Assembly (NCBI GenBank): GCA_039881145.1
Contig: JAYKKI010000032.1
Coordinates: 12,476,001-12,540,000 of the forward strand
Source: Druceiella hillmani
Lineage: Eukaryota; Arthropoda; Insecta; Lepidoptera; Hepialidae
DNA length: 64,000 nt
Reading direction: 5' to 3'
Shown here: in pieces, positions 12,053-23,189 of the stretch
Layout of the letters: every line of letters begins with the position of its first letter
Position numbering within the stretch: position 1 is the first letter of the stretch
Made by a program: the position numbers and the translations under genes
The notes under the pieces: generated by a model
Databases searched by the model: none
What the model was told of the DNA's origin: nothing
The model's input: only the letters and a program-made list of their open reading frames with translations

Positions 12053-12269
12053 CTCAACAAAGTTTTAGAGTACAGGTAGGTAACATTTACTAGAGGAAAT
12101 CTAATTTTATTTTTGACGACATTCGTTTCATACTGGTGGAAAATTAAAGAAAAATGTTGTTAGTCAGTAATTCCAACATGAAGATTTTGAAAAAAAAATT
12201 CTTTGTTTGTGCATAATAGCATTTAAGACAGTCTACTACCATTGCTATCTATTGTCCCATTGGACCGTT

Positions 12270-12480
12270 TGTCCCACTTATGTTGGGGCCGGCGTTCTTT
12301 GTCCTTCTCTTTCATTGATCACGATTTTGTACTGTGTTCCTTTCAGGTCTTTTTCGACAGTTGTCAACCGAGTGGAAGACGGTCTTTTAGGTCCACGTTC
12401 GTAGTTGACAAGTTTAGGGCAAGCTTCACTATCTGATAGTTGGAGCGTATCTGGATGTGTCCATCTCGAGGTGTCTTTCT
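12270..12480 (-). pseudogene. Probable LINE ORF2 C-terminal remnant
   Basis: The minus strand has a 50-60 codon open stretch containing RGPKRPSSTRLTTVEKDLKG, then NEREGQR. This resembles the GKRPRGRP..RW.D.VEKDLK ... A.DR..WR pattern near the C-terminus of many insect non-LTR retrotransposon ORF2 proteins, with the Trp residues lost. No catalytic reverse-transcriptase motif is present, and the clade cannot be assigned. Confidence 0.4.
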
Positions 12481-12573
12481 TTCACAAAATCAAGAACGTA
12501 CAACCTGTCGCAATTATATCTTATAGTCGGTGATGATTTGAAAATGTGGAAAATAAAATGATTTAAAGATATT

Positions 12574-12671
12574 AAGACATAAGTTAAAAAGATACCTCAC
12601 AAAGAGTAAAAGACAAAAGTTAAAAAGATACCTCACAAAGTTTTCACAAAGATAATTTATCTTTGTGAAAA
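12574..12671. repeat. 36-bp doublet followed by a perfect 31-nt palindrome
   Basis: The block agttaaaaagatacctcaca is present in two copies (12574-12604 and 12610-12640). Immediately after it, ttttcacaaagataa and ttatctttgtgaaaa form a perfect 15-bp palindrome around one T (12641-12671). The arms reuse the cacaaag end of the doublet. Confidence 0.8.
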
Positions 12672-12859
12672 TTTCAGGGCAAACTTCTTCTTTTACTTTT
12701 GAGTGCGCTCTAATTTCGAAGGCCTAAAAATACATAACGTGAAAATGGAAAAAATGAAAATGGATTATTACAAATAAATTGTAATCTTTTTTAGCTCCCT
12801 TCTCTTTGGATTCTAAAGATTTTAAGCTGTACGGTACTTGGACTCTATTCAATGATGCG

Positions 12860-13075
12860 TTCTCACCTTTTTGTTTGAGCAAGAGAAACCTTTGTTAGCA
12901 CCTGTTTAGAAGCTGCGGTCATCCAACGCCCGTTTACTATTTCCATATGGTCATTGTGCTAATAGATTGTCAGGCCCCGGTTGGCCACGACCTTAATTAT
13001 ATCCACCAGTAAACGCACCGCTACGTCTTTCAAAACTTCTATGACGCAATATTTATCATCGCATTCTGATATTTA
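12860..13075 (-). pseudogene. Degenerate coding-like stretch, family unknown
   Basis: Read on the minus strand from about 13075, one frame is open for some 37 codons and rich in charged and aliphatic residues (ECDDKYCVIEVLKDVAVRLL, then VDIIKVVANRGLTIY). It meets a stop and stays coding-like in the same frame for about 30 more codons (HNDHMEIVNGRWMTAASKQV ...). This composition differs from the Phe/Ile/Tyr-rich chance frames elsewhere in the window. I cannot name the family. It could be a transposon fragment or a decayed host exon. Confidence 0.3.
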
Positions 13076-13158
13076 AAACGTTGCAAGATCTCGAAGGCTG
13101 AACATCTGTCTAATACATTATACACGAATTACGTAAACTAAAGTCTAGTTGGCTGAAT

Positions 13159-13236
13159 GGCCATCGATACGTAAAAGTCTTTTTAAAAGGTCACTTAGGC
13201 CATCGATACGTAAAAGTCTTTTTAAAAGATCACTTA
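13159..13236. repeat. 39-bp tandem doublet
   Basis: The block ggccatcgatacgtaaaagt plus ctttttaaaaggtcactta occurs twice back to back (13159-13197 and 13198-13236), with one substitution. Confidence 0.9.
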
Positions 13237-13992
13237 TTTAAATGGAATTTCATTTCCATGTATACGTACTCTTAATATTAAGCTTAGTAGAAGTGGTTGC
13301 CGGTAGTATTTTTTTTGATGACCAAAATAGGTTTTCTATTGTAGATTTTATGAAATGTAATCGTTTTAACGAGTGGTTAAACTTGTTTCACAAGGTTGCC
13401 TTGTCATTTGGATTAAGTTTTTAGTTATTGTATTATTATTAATCGCAATGAAGGAAGTGAACGAATTAGTTGATTTTTCCAAGACGATTGGTAAATAGGC
13501 AAAAAAATATACGTCTTATTAAAGAATTACTTTAGGAACTGCCGTAGTATCGATGACAAGTGAATAATTTCATCGGGACGACTGTTAATATAAAATATGC
13601 ATCCTCTTTGACATTGGAAATAACTTCTGCAGATTTTGACTATGGAGCTGTCGCACGCTTCCTAATAATATCACTCAACTCAAACGATTTCTCAACGTGA
13701 AAAGGTTCTTTATGTTTAAAATGTTTAATTGTAAATGGTCAATTTAATTATTAAGTTAATTACTTTGAAATAAAAAGATGAGATTATAAGGTTTTCATTA
13801 TTGTATTTTTAAATTGAGGGTATAAAATTTACGTTATTATATTTGATAATTGTAACTGAAAATTGTAACTGAAATACTGTAACTGCCTATTTTGAGTTAA
13901 GTCACTTTATTATCAAGCCTGCGAAATGGAGTCTAATTTAATCCTATTCTTAAACACTTGTGTTCGTCTTAAACAAGATACAACTAGAAATT
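13237..13992. other. No gene recognised
   Basis: A 60-codon open frame at 13242-13424 begins with a hydrophobic stretch (YVLLILSLVEVVAGSIFF) that could pass for a signal peptide, but nothing after it looks conserved and no splice sites frame it. The rest is AT-rich without structure. Confidence 0.3.
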
Positions 13993-14604
13993 GCAAAGAA
14001 GTCACGAGAACAATTAAAGCTGATCGTTTCTCTCCTACGCTGCAAAGCTGTAAAGATAACTCCGGTCTAATTAATTGCACAAACGCAGTTATGCACAAAC
14101 GCAGTTATGACTTTACGAGAGCAAAGTTTCGCGCCGCTAAGAAATGATGAATTGTTGAAATGGAGTTAATCGTTGATCATCTACGAAGTACGGAATCTAC
14201 TAATAATCCAGGAAATAAAGGTATGAAAATCTTCATAGTTGGAAATAATTTGTGACAGGTTGTGTTTTTCGGTGAAAAGCATTCAGTATTAAATTGTAGT
14301 TGAGAAAATTGCTAAAGAAAGCGTTAAGAAGTCACGAGAGTGATCGTTTTTCCTTTACGTCCGCAAAGCAGTAAGATAACTCCTGTTTAACTACACAAAC
14401 GCAGTTATGCGCTAATGACTTTACGAGAGCAAAGTTTCACGCCGCTAAGAAATGATGAATTGTTAAAATGGAGTGAATCGTTGATTATCTACGAAGAATG
14501 GAATTTACTAATAATCCAGGAAATAAAGGTATAAACATCTTCATAGTTGGAAATAATTTCTGATAGGTTGTGTCGGTGAAAAACATTCAGTACTAAATTG
14601 TAGT
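13993..14604. repeat. Tandem duplication, about 330-bp period
   Basis: Copy 1 (about 13993-14303) and copy 2 (about 14325-14604) share gaagtcacgaga, acaaacgcagttatg, gactttacgagagcaaagtt and ataatccaggaaataaaggt in order. Copy 1 carries an extra local duplication of gcacaaacgcagttat at 14078-14106. Open frames across it are not preserved between copies. Confidence 0.85.
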
Positions 14605-14636
14605 AGCGCTAAGAAAGTTTTATCATTCCTCCCGTA

Positions 14637-14676
14637 AAAAGCGATTCCAGCGAAAAAACTCGTTGGAATCGCTTTT
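14637..14676. repeat. Hairpin, 17-bp arms with one mismatch
   Basis: aaaagcgattccagcga (14637-14653) pairs with tcgttggaatcgctttt (14660-14676) around a 6-nt loop. It lies about 30 bp after the 330-bp duplication. It looks like a bacterial terminator, but the context is eukaryotic. Confidence 0.8.
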
Positions 14677-14945
14677 ATAAAGATGTTTTAATTTTTCCGT
14701 TTACTTCTCCACAATGCGTATATGTTTTTTTTATATATATGTATGTACTGTTACATAATACTTTAGAAGTGCTGTAACTCGTAAACGGTGACCCCCTACA
14801 AAAAACTTTTTAAACCGTTTTTGTAGCAAATTGTTTCAGTTGTAATTTAATCACGTAATTAACTTCGTAATTATCTTCTTGGCGCTCGGATCAATGGGAA
14901 ACTTTCGTATATTATTTAGAACTAAGGCTCATTCAGAAATTAAAT

Positions 14946-15522
14946 CCGTTACATATTAATTACATATTATATATTTTATTTGCTGAACTGCAGATATGGT
15001 CACCGCATCGCCGGAAAAAAACGAATGTCCTTAATCCTTTGAAGTTTACATAAATCTACTAAATAAATTACGAAGACGGATTGAATTATGAATGAAACTT
15101 CTTATTTACAAACGCAAAGGACTAGTACTAGTCCTTATCTGTTACATATTATTTACATATTATATATTTTATTTTCTGAACTACAAATATGGTCACCGCA
15201 TCGCCGGAAAAAACGAACGTCTTTAATCCTTTAAAGTTTACATAAGTCTACTAAATAATTTACGAAGACGGGTTGATTTATGAATGAACCTTCTTATTTA
15301 CAAACGCAAAGGACTAGTACAAGTCCTTATCCGTTACATATTATTTACATATTGTATATTTTATTTTCTGAACTGCAAATGTGGTCACCACATCGCCGGA
15401 AAAAACGAACGTCCTTAATCCTTTAAAGTTTACATAAATCTACAAAATAAACTACGAAGAAGGGTTGATTTATGAATGAAACTTCTTATTTACAAACGCG
15501 AAGGACTAGTACTAGTCCTTAT
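14946..15522. repeat. 192-bp unit, three tandem copies
   Basis: Copies start at ccgttacatatta 14946, ctgttacatatta 15139 and ccgttacatatta 15331. Each ends in the self-complementary actagtactagt-type motif followed by cctta. They share atatggtcaccgcatcgccg. Confidence 0.95.
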
Positions 15523-16107
15523 ACGAGACATTTCACATCACCATGTGAATGATGTGTAAATAAAATATTTGCCTACACGAATGGGTGGTATAGTCGTTCT
15601 TTGATCTTTTATGTGTTTTTCGGAACCTCCCGAGCCGGAAGACAAACACAGCCTCCACGCTCGTTATCGGCATCTGAACTGATCTGGTGAAGATGTTAAA
15701 ATTTGATTCAAAGGAATTTCCTAACTTGCCAGCTGTGAGCAGCATACCCGAGGAATTAAAACACTCGTATTATTTGCTTTCCTAGATGATATTCTTATTC
15801 GAAACTAATTTTGTAAAGAAACAAAGTTTGTATATTTGTTTGTTTGCTTTGGATTCAATAACATCATAAACCACTTACTGCATTCGAATGAAACTGACGT
15901 CTTACATATTATGAGGATATACCACTTCACACAACATCAAAATCAGAGTTAAGCAGTGATATTAAAATTGCACATTACGCAAAAACAAGAGGACAAACTT
16001 TTATTAAATAAAACGTGCATTTGTATTATACTGTAGAGGTTTAGTATTCATTTGCAATAGAAATCACCATGATTATAATTCAATTCTAATAATACGTAAT
16101 GAATTCG
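15523..16107. other. No gene recognised
   Basis: Unstructured DNA. A 70-codon minus-strand frame at 15745-15533 has no recognisable motif. Confidence 0.35.
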
Positions 16108-16202
16108 CAGCGACATCTGTTTACTTTACAAGCAATCATCATAAATATACAATATTGTAATTCTTCACTAGATGGCAGTATTTATTTTATTTTTAATAAA
16201 GC
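16108..16202 (+). repeat. Dispersed short repeat, copy 1 (inverted partner at 18.9 kb)
   Basis: The block cagcgacatctgttt ... ctagatggc ... ttattttatttttaataa matches the reverse complement of 18907-18998 over about 95 bp with substitutions. The gcgacatct / agatggc ends look like partial inverted termini, so a small non-autonomous DNA element is one possibility. Confidence 0.6.
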
Positions 16203-16708
16203 TTTTTGATTGGAATGGAGGAAAGAAATTTAGTATTGCATTTATATTTAAAAATGAGTAGCTACGGTATCATTAAACATACCAGACACTGGTGCATCTT
16301 GCTGGGTGCAGCCCAGTTGGAAAAAGTGTGAAAAACTGGAAATGTGTAAGTATAGCACAAATCAAAGAGAGGACAAAATTGCTACCACTGAATAAGATGA
16401 CTAAACTGTAAAGTTATATCAAAATAATGTGTGGAAAATCGTAGGTATGGAAAATATCTGACGTATATTAGACAAGCATATATGTAGCTATATAATAGCC
16501 CATTGAGGAAATTGACTTTTGGGATGTAGAACTTTATTAATATTATGATATGTGATGTTACTGATTTACGTTGTATTATTTCGTCACTTTTGATAAATAG
16601 CAAGTTATTAAATAAAGACTTAAAAGTATTTTTTCTTCAGATAATAATGTTTACTAGTTTCTAATCGTTTTCAAAATTCTGAAAAAAATGTTTTTTTCTA
16701 AATATTTC

Positions 16709-16751
16709 AAAAATGGTATTAATGAAAAGCTTTTTCGTTAATACCATTTTT
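16709..16751. repeat. Near-perfect palindrome, 20-bp arms
   Basis: aaaaatggtattaatgaaaa (16709-16728) pairs with ttttcgttaataccattttt (16732-16751) with one mismatch and a 3-nt loop. Confidence 0.85.
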
Positions 16752-16992
16752 CAAGAAAACGAAACCTTTGTTGAATAAGTCATTTTCATTTCATCTCAGA
16801 AATAGACTTGGAACAAAGGTGGCAACAAATCGTAAAACAGCAAGATTATGAAACATTTGGAAATCTCTAGGATATAACCGTTTTCAAATAATGTTTATTA
16901 TAAAGTAAACTTCATTTAGTTGTTTCTGAGATAACAAAGTGTTTTTATGGAATTTTAAAATGATTCTGTTAAATAATTTTTGTACTTTTAGT

Positions 16993-17270
16993 CTTCCGTA
17001 CTTAATTCTGAAAAAACGGAAACCTTATGATATGATGACTCCCGTGTCTGTTTGTCAGTTCGTCTGTCACAGCCGATTTTCCCAAGTTTGCAACTTACAA
17101 TTTAACATAGTAATTCATTATATTAACCTACATATTTTGCACTAATTAACTTTATAATTTTTTTTTAATTTTATATATCAAGTTATGTCATTTGAAAGGG
17201 CTTATTATAAGGAATGCAAGAATATATTTTCATGATATTAAATTGCAAATTTAAAATGATATAAAAAAAT
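16993..17270 (+). repeat. Lepidopteran-type dispersed repeat, family 1
   Basis: The order cttccgta ... aacggaaaccttatgat ... tgtctgtttgtcagttcgtc ... cacagcc matches a repeat I know from moth and butterfly genomes. I define this reading direction as plus. No coding capacity was seen. Confidence 0.6.
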
Positions 17271-17930
17271 AGCTATCACCTACCCCTTCTTATATCTTTT
17301 TATTACCGTACTTTCAGGTTGAAATAAACGCTGTAATGCGGATATCAGCGCCGAACTAGTTACCCAGTGACCCTACCCACATATCTCGTTACAGAGCACT
17401 CTTGCATGACTGAGCCGTTGTGCTACCACGCTTGGCGAGCTGGTGTGGTTTCATGAGCACAGAGTATCTAATTCCTCCGTTGAAAATTCACAACTAACTT
17501 AAAGATTTTTCTTTCCAAATTGGCCTTAGCCGCCATTTTACTTTAAAGTATTATCTTCGTCAGGTTTAAGAAATAGTACTATAGTGATGAGAAGATTTTT
17601 TTGTCTCGAGTACCCGCGGGCGAGTTCGTTAAAACCGGTTTTTTTGTCATTAATGAACTAAGAAGTTAACATTGACTCATGTGAGGAATGCGAGATTAAT
17701 CATCTTGAGAAGGTATTGTATGAATCGATACGTAGGCATGCAATTTCCGCACTTGAGGCTCTTGGGGTTATCAGACTTTCGTATCATGAATACAAAAATA
17801 TAACAACTCTTTTATAAAGTTTTTGGAAAAGGTTTAATTTTATAATAAAACCGGCTACAGGCCGTTTCGGAACAGGCACAAAGTAAGATCCTGTAAACTC
17901 TCGGAATTATCTATGCGAGTTAACCGAAAT
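17271..17930. other. No gene recognised
   Basis: The stretch contains a GC-richer patch at 17320-17460 and a gtacccgcgggcgagttcgt motif near 17610. Nothing else was recognised. Confidence 0.35.
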
Positions 17931-18212
17931 AATTTAATTCAAAAGTTCTAGCCATATGTTCAATAAACATAATTTTTGAAACGATTTCGTTCGCGTGGAA
18001 TTCGGTGTAAGAAAAGTTATGGAATTTATTTGTTGTTTTGTAACAAAGTTCCTTATCGCATGTTACACACTTGGCGAATTAGAGCTACCCAAAAAAAGAT
18101 TTCGACCGACACTTTTGCTACAGTATAAAAGTGTAAGATTTCGACCGACACCTTTACTACAGTATAAGCGTTTGAGTGTTTACAAGCGTGTGTTAATGTA
18201 TAGGTATATTAC
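17931..18212 (+). repeat. Dispersed repeat 'cttcgttcgcgtggaatt', copy A
   Basis: It shares the ordered blocks aaaagttctagc, ttcaataaacataattttt, tcgttcgcgtggaattcggt, gcatgttacacacttgg and a doublet of agatttcgaccgacac...ctacagta with copies B and C at 21.3-21.8 kb. The ttcgttcgcgtgg motif is common in lepidopteran dispersed repeats. The 98-codon frame at 17995-18291 lies inside this repeat and is not supported as a gene. Confidence 0.75.
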
Positions 18213-18270
18213 TACAGTCTATACGTGCGGTGTGCGCATCAGCTGTATTCGTTTAAGTGTTTGTCAGCCG

Positions 18271-18528
18271 AACCGAGGATACTCCTACTAATTTGCTTTA
18301 CTAACCAAGGGTACTCTTACTAACTTACTTTACTAACCAAGAATACTCTTACTAACCTACTTTACTAACCAAGGATACTCTTACTAACTTTCTTTATTAA
18401 CCAAGAATACACTTACTAACCGAGGATACTCTTACTAATCTGCTTTACTAACCAAGGATACTCTTACTGACCTACTTTACTAACCAAGAATACTCTTACT
18501 AACCTACTTTACTAACCAAGGATACTCC
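18271..18528. repeat. 32-bp tandem array, about 8 copies
   Basis: The unit is aaccaagaatactcttacta plus acctactttact, running from 18271. Copies vary between gaggat, gggtac, gaatac and ggatac types, and one copy is shortened at about 18400-18425. Confidence 0.92.
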
Positions 18529-18906
18529 GCTAGCGAGATGTGCGGAAAAAGATATTCATCCGCAATTTATATGTTTGTATAGCATTCATATGGCTCTAAA
18601 AATTGTGAAGTTATAACTGATGGGCACACATGATAATAATGACTCCTTGTTTTATTAAAGACACTAATAATAAAAACAGAATAAAAGTGATACCATAGCA
18701 TAGAACAGTATTCTGTGGTATACTTTTCATTGTGCAAGCGACCATACTTTAGGATCAACGTGATCCATTTACTACCGAAAACTACCAAACTTTCCATACA
18801 TAGTGTAAACGACTATTTCGAGGGTCTCAAAAATATATCAAAAAAATTCTTGTGTATACTAACATGTACGTATATGTAAACATAAATGCGTTCTTAATTC
18901 AAAAAC
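18529..18906. other. No gene recognised
   Basis: AT-rich DNA without arrays or transposon ends that I can see. Confidence 0.35.
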
Positions 18907-18998
18907 AGTTATTAAAAATAAAATCAATAAGCCATCTAGTAGAGAATTATAAAACTTTGATTACGATGGTTTCTTATAAAACAAACAGATGTCGCTGT
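18907..18998 (-). repeat. Dispersed short repeat, copy 2 (inverted partner of 16.1 kb)
   Basis: Its reverse complement begins cagcgacatctgttt and contains ctagatggc, matching 16108-16202. Confidence 0.6.
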
Positions 18999-20014
18999 TA
19001 AATAATTGAGTTGTTATCTATTAATTAACTACTCTATTCTCATCAAGGTTTGCGCGACGATTTCTATCACAGATTACCTCACAGGTATAAAACTGTTAAA
19101 TTTCATTGATGCGATCAATACGGATCAACACATTGTTGGGTCAACACATTGTCGTCATATAAAGTTTATTTTGTGTTAATGATGTCGGCATGTTATCAAC
19201 GTACCTAGTCAATTCCAAAGATTTTTTTATACACGAAAAGTAAAATACAACAATTAAAAATAATTTCCAAAAAATTAAATTCAGGTCTTCAGGAAAAACA
19301 GACATAAGGAGTTTACTTTATGGGAATGAAGTCGAAACGTTGTTAATGTACAGAGTGCGTTTCAAATTTTTTTTATACTTGCGATATAGTTAAAAGCAAA
19401 AAAAAGGTTTTTGCCGTTTAGTTTGTAGCGCGGTGTAGCACATCCGACATCACATGTTATAATAAACGTGTTAAAATTCATCCAGTGGTTTTCACGTGGC
19501 ACTTGTACTGGTGTCGCTTATTACAATACGTATAAAATTGCACTGACAGTATATTGCGATATGCCATATACTGTCAGTGCAATGAGCGAACAATATGATA
19601 TTGTGAAACTTCCGACTTGTATTTCATCAATCGGATTATAAAACTGGCATTTTGCTCAAAGATAATGGTAAAATATTTTTAAAGAAAGTATTGTTCGAAA
19701 ATTCAAGAGAAACGTTCGACACAAAACATTCACAGCGTGAATAATCATATGAAATGTACGATTTATGGATTTAAAAAATATTGTATCTATTTTTCATCCT
19801 GGTGATTCTGTATGTCAAACTGGGTTTATTTAAATAGCGTTTCTGCAAAAAAAATGTTTTTGTAGGTATTTTTTTTTGACAATACATATTTTTTCAGAAA
19901 CGATTGAGATTTTCATATAGTTCCTTAACAGTTTCTACTCAGTTTGATGCGCAGAATCCGCTGTATGAATAATAGACACGTTCTTTGTTACACTCTGTAT
20001 ACGAATATTGCAGC
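18999..20014. other. No gene; one perfect hairpin
   Basis: The only structure seen is attgcactgacagtatat (19537-19554) paired with atatactgtcagtgcaat (19566-19583): 18 bp, perfect, 11-nt loop. The stem is too short for a typical animal pre-miRNA. Confidence 0.6.
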
Positions 20015-20140
20015 ATGTATATATGTATCTTAATTCTATGATCTATGTATATATGCACCTTAATTCTATGATCTATGTATATATGTACCTTAATTCTATG
20101 ATTTATGTGTATATGTACCTTAATTCTATGATCTATGTAT
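20015..20140. repeat. 30-bp tandem array, left part
   Basis: The unit gatctatgtatatatgtacc plus ttaattctat is present about four times. The array is interrupted at 20141 by a LINE fragment and resumes at 20672. Confidence 0.9.
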
Positions 20141-20319
20141 TATCAGAGTCTCCAGCCTGTGCTTGTGTGTTTGGTGAGGGCGATCTAAATCATCTCATTT
20201 TTGCCTGCAAATTTCCTTCATTCATTTATAAATTATTAAATAAAAAAATTCAATTACCTATTAACATTAGATCCCTACTATCCGTTTCTTATAAAACCAT
20301 TCTTGACTTAAAAAATTAA
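20141..20319 (+). pseudogene. LINE ORF2 C-terminal tail
   Basis: The frame reads SESPACACVFGEGDLNHLIF then ACKFPSFIYKLLNKK and stops at 20317-20319. The spacing C-x-C ... GDLNHL-x-F-x-C matches the Cys/His knuckle at the end of Jockey-like LINE ORF2 proteins. The upstream frame continues only into the tandem repeat, so the apparent Met start at 20008 is not real. Confidence 0.65.
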
Positions 20320-20671
20320 ATACATAAGAAAGAACGACATCAAAATCTAGGACCTTTTATATGCATGTATATCTCTTTTTTTGTTCGTATGTACATATGT
20401 ATATACTTATCATTTGTCTATATATTGTTGTCACCTTTGTATTATATATAATTGTTTTTTTTTATTTATATTTTCGCTTAAATTGTTCTAGTATAGTAAT
20501 CTTCTGTTTGATTTTTGTTTTGCTCTTTAGTCTATTTTTCTTATAAGCAATAGTGACAGATATTCGGAGTGTAATCTAGTCAGTGTTGCCTAACCAAAAA
20601 ATCTAAACTTGACACTGGCAAAAGTTGTCCCTGGAGAGAATAATCGCCACAGAATAAACGAAAGAAGGAAA
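20141..20671 (+). mobile_element. 5'-truncated LINE inserted in the 30-bp array
   Basis: A 531-bp insert is flanked by an 11-bp direct repeat, gatctatgtat (20130-20140 and 20672-20682), which is array sequence on both sides. It opens with a reverse-transcriptase C-terminal tail, then about 350 bp of 3' UTR ending acgaaagaaggaaa. Severe 5' truncation plus a target duplication is the normal outcome of target-primed reverse transcription. Confidence 0.8.
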
Positions 20672-20715
20672 GATCTATGTATATATGGACCTTAATTCTA
20701 TGATCTCTGATATGA
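20672..20715. repeat. 30-bp tandem array, right remnant
   Basis: gatctatgtatatatggacc plus ttaattctatgatct is one further unit of the 20015-20140 array, displaced by the LINE insert. Confidence 0.88.
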
Positions 20716-21270
20716 ATAGATAAGTCTCAATGTATGCATCAAATGCCTATATGGTTTGTAGCTTTCGTGCAGAAAATTGATGGTATAAATGTCTAGTATT
20801 TAGAACGTAAAATAAACAAACAAATATGAGTTAAGTGTAAGCCATATTTGCACAATTATTGTTCCGTGCCATTAGTACCCCACTAACATATATTGTTAAT
20901 AGTAATGCCCTCCGATTAGGTACAGCGTTGCTTTCAACTTTGGATCTTAGCAAAATTAAAAATCAGCAAGACAACCGTAGCGTTTTAAAAAAGGTGCAAG
21001 GACAAAGTGGTTCTTATACCGTCAGAAATATTTTTTATGGTAAGAAAATTTCTCTAAAACCAGTGGTTCAATAGTCATAAGAAAATGAACAATTAATTTG
21101 TTTATGAAAATTAATCGAATTAGAATTTTTAAATTCTGACACTTTTGGTTTCAGTCTTTACTTAATCCTCAATATAATGATCATGTTTTGTTTTCTGAGC
21201 TATCCTGTCGATGATAAGACTTGTTGACAGCAATTTTTGAACATTTTTCGACAAAAATGTTTAATTCATA
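20716..21270. other. No gene recognised
   Basis: A 71-codon plus-strand frame at 20859-21074 (from FRAISTPLTYIVNSNALRLG) has a less AT-biased composition than most, but I find no motif, splice context or promoter. I leave it uncalled. Confidence 0.3.
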
Positions 21271-21470
21271 AAAAAATTTAATTCGAAAGTTCTAGCTAAA
21301 TGTTCAATAAACATAATTTTTTAAACGACTTCGTTCGCGTGGAATTCGGTGTAAGAAAAGTAATGGAATTTATTTGTTATTTTTGCAATAAAGTTCTTTA
21401 TCGCGTGTTACACACTTGGAGAATGATGGCTAGCCCAAAAAAAGTGTAAGATTTCGACCGACATTTTGCT
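21271..21470 (+). repeat. Dispersed repeat 'cttcgttcgcgtggaatt', copy B (3'-short)
   Basis: Same block order as copy A (17931) up to a single agatttcgaccgacat, then it breaks off. It is followed 13 bp later by copy C, so B and C form a tandem pair. Confidence 0.8.
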
Positions 21471-21483
21471 TTTGCAAATTCAT

Positions 21484-21780
21484 AAAAAAATTTAATTCGA
21501 AAGTTTTGGCTATATGTTCAATAAACAGAATTTTTTAAACGACTTTGTTCGCGTGGAATTCGGTGTAAGAAAAATAATGGAATTTATTTGTTATTTTTGC
21601 AACAAAGTTCTTTATCGCGTGTTACACACTTGTAGAATGATGGCTAGCCCAAAAAAAGTGTAAGATTTCGACCGACACTTTTGCTACAGTATAAAAGTGT
21701 AAGATTTCGACCGACACCTTTACTACAGTACAAGCGTTTATGTGTTTACAAGCGTGTGTCAGTGTATATGCATATTATTG
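21484..21780 (+). repeat. Dispersed repeat 'cttcgttcgcgtggaatt', copy C
   Basis: It is full length relative to copy A, including the agatttcgaccgacac doublet and the tacaagcgtgtgt end. Confidence 0.8.
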
Positions 21781-21954
21781 AATTCGTGCTTCAATAACTT
21801 TTCATTTGACACCCTTACGATCTTCTTGAATTGTTTTTTTATTATCCATTAACTCCCTGAAATTAAACCCGAGAATCAAAATTGAACTTTTTATACTTCC
21901 CATCCGTAATTGGCCCACCGTAATTTACTTTTGTGCTAAATTTAATTTTTTTTT

Positions 21955-22080
21955 ACGCCGAATAGTTTCCGAATTTCCGTTTTCTTGAGAAAATCACCTG
22001 TGACTGATGGACGAATTGACACCGAAGTGACTTCCAAAGTGTTCCGTTTTGGTAATTTTGCCAAGGGGTACTAAAAAAGA
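21955..22080 (-). repeat. Lepidopteran-type dispersed repeat, family 1
   Basis: The reverse complement gives ttttttagtaccccttgg ... aaaacggaacac ... cagtcacagg, the family order described at 16993. Confidence 0.5.
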
Positions 22081-22690
22081 TGTTGTGATAGTGAATAACT
22101 TAGGAATTCGAATACCATGTAAATATTTACAAGACGGAGCCACAAAAAACAGTGCTGCTCTCCCATTTTGATTTAAGTAAAATAACTTGTACGATTGGGT
22201 TGGACCGTGGTTGGAACGGTAATGGAGTGCATTCTTAGCGTGCCGAGCATTGTAAGGCGGCCGCTCGATTTGATTTCGTATTGAAATAAGTATTTTACTC
22301 TATATACATATATGTATAAGAGTGACCAGTTATTGGTACGGTGAGAATGATTTTGATTAAAGCGCAGAAGTATCTCTGCTGTTATTTTAAAAGTACCATT
22401 AACAGGAATAAAAGTAAAACATATATCAAATAAAATAAACCGCTGTATCCGGACACAGCGAGATATGTTAGTTAAATATATTGCCTTTCATTCCGCTGCA
22501 GTCCGAGAAATGTCTATTAATAGGTTTCAATGCCTATGCACGTGATTCTTACTTTAACTAAAAAAATGTTTGATATAGAAAAAAGGCAACCCAGATTTCA
22601 ACATCAATCATAAAGAAAATTCAATTTAAATCCGTTTAATTGTTTATGCATGGATAGATCTCTAACAAGTAGATACACAGAAAAAACGTG
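22081..22690. other. No gene; GC-richer patch at 22190-22280
   Basis: The patch includes gcggccgc (22258-22265), a rare site in such AT-rich DNA. No coding frame or repeat is evident. Confidence 0.3.
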
Positions 22691-22694
22691 TCAA

Positions 22695-22940
22695 GTACAT
22701 GTAGAACTCACACTATGAGGGTTATTACACATTTATGCTTTATAAACATTTAAGGGTACATAATATTTCTGTTAAATTATTTATAAATATAAATTTTTCA
22801 CAGCGTAAACATATTGCCTACTATATCTTTTGCAGGCGTAAAAAAACGTGTGACATACACAACAAAAATTATGACATCTCAACTCAGTTTGGGTACCTGA
22901 TTATCTTGACTTTACATAATGTCACTATCACGATCCTATA
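22695..22940 (+). repeat. Lepidopteran-type dispersed repeat, family 3
   Basis: gtagaactcacactatgagg followed by tta...cac, taagggtacataatatttct and a tttgcaggcgtaaaaaaacg block match the family also present at 44590 and 50811. Confidence 0.55.
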
Positions 22941-23189
22941 ACCTAGTACAGTTTCCTATTCAGGATTTTCTTTACCGCCCGTGAAATATGAAATTTATCA
23001 ATGATTATCTTGTATGTTCCAAGAATAGAGAAAATTATACTTTAACACGAATAAATAAATATTTTCTATAATTAACAATATCTGTCTTTGGACATATTTA
23101 ATATTATAAAAAAATATTGATAAAAAAATTTCTAATCGATTTTTTTTTAGATTTCCCTAAAATATAATAATAAAAATAACTTTTTCTTC

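Noticed and set aside
14637..14676. Rho-independent terminator
   Set aside because: The hairpin shape fits, but the organism is a eukaryote, there is no upstream gene, and other palindromes occur nearby.
19537..19583. Pre-miRNA hairpin
   Set aside because: Stem of 18 bp is too short for a standard animal precursor and the flanks do not extend the pairing.
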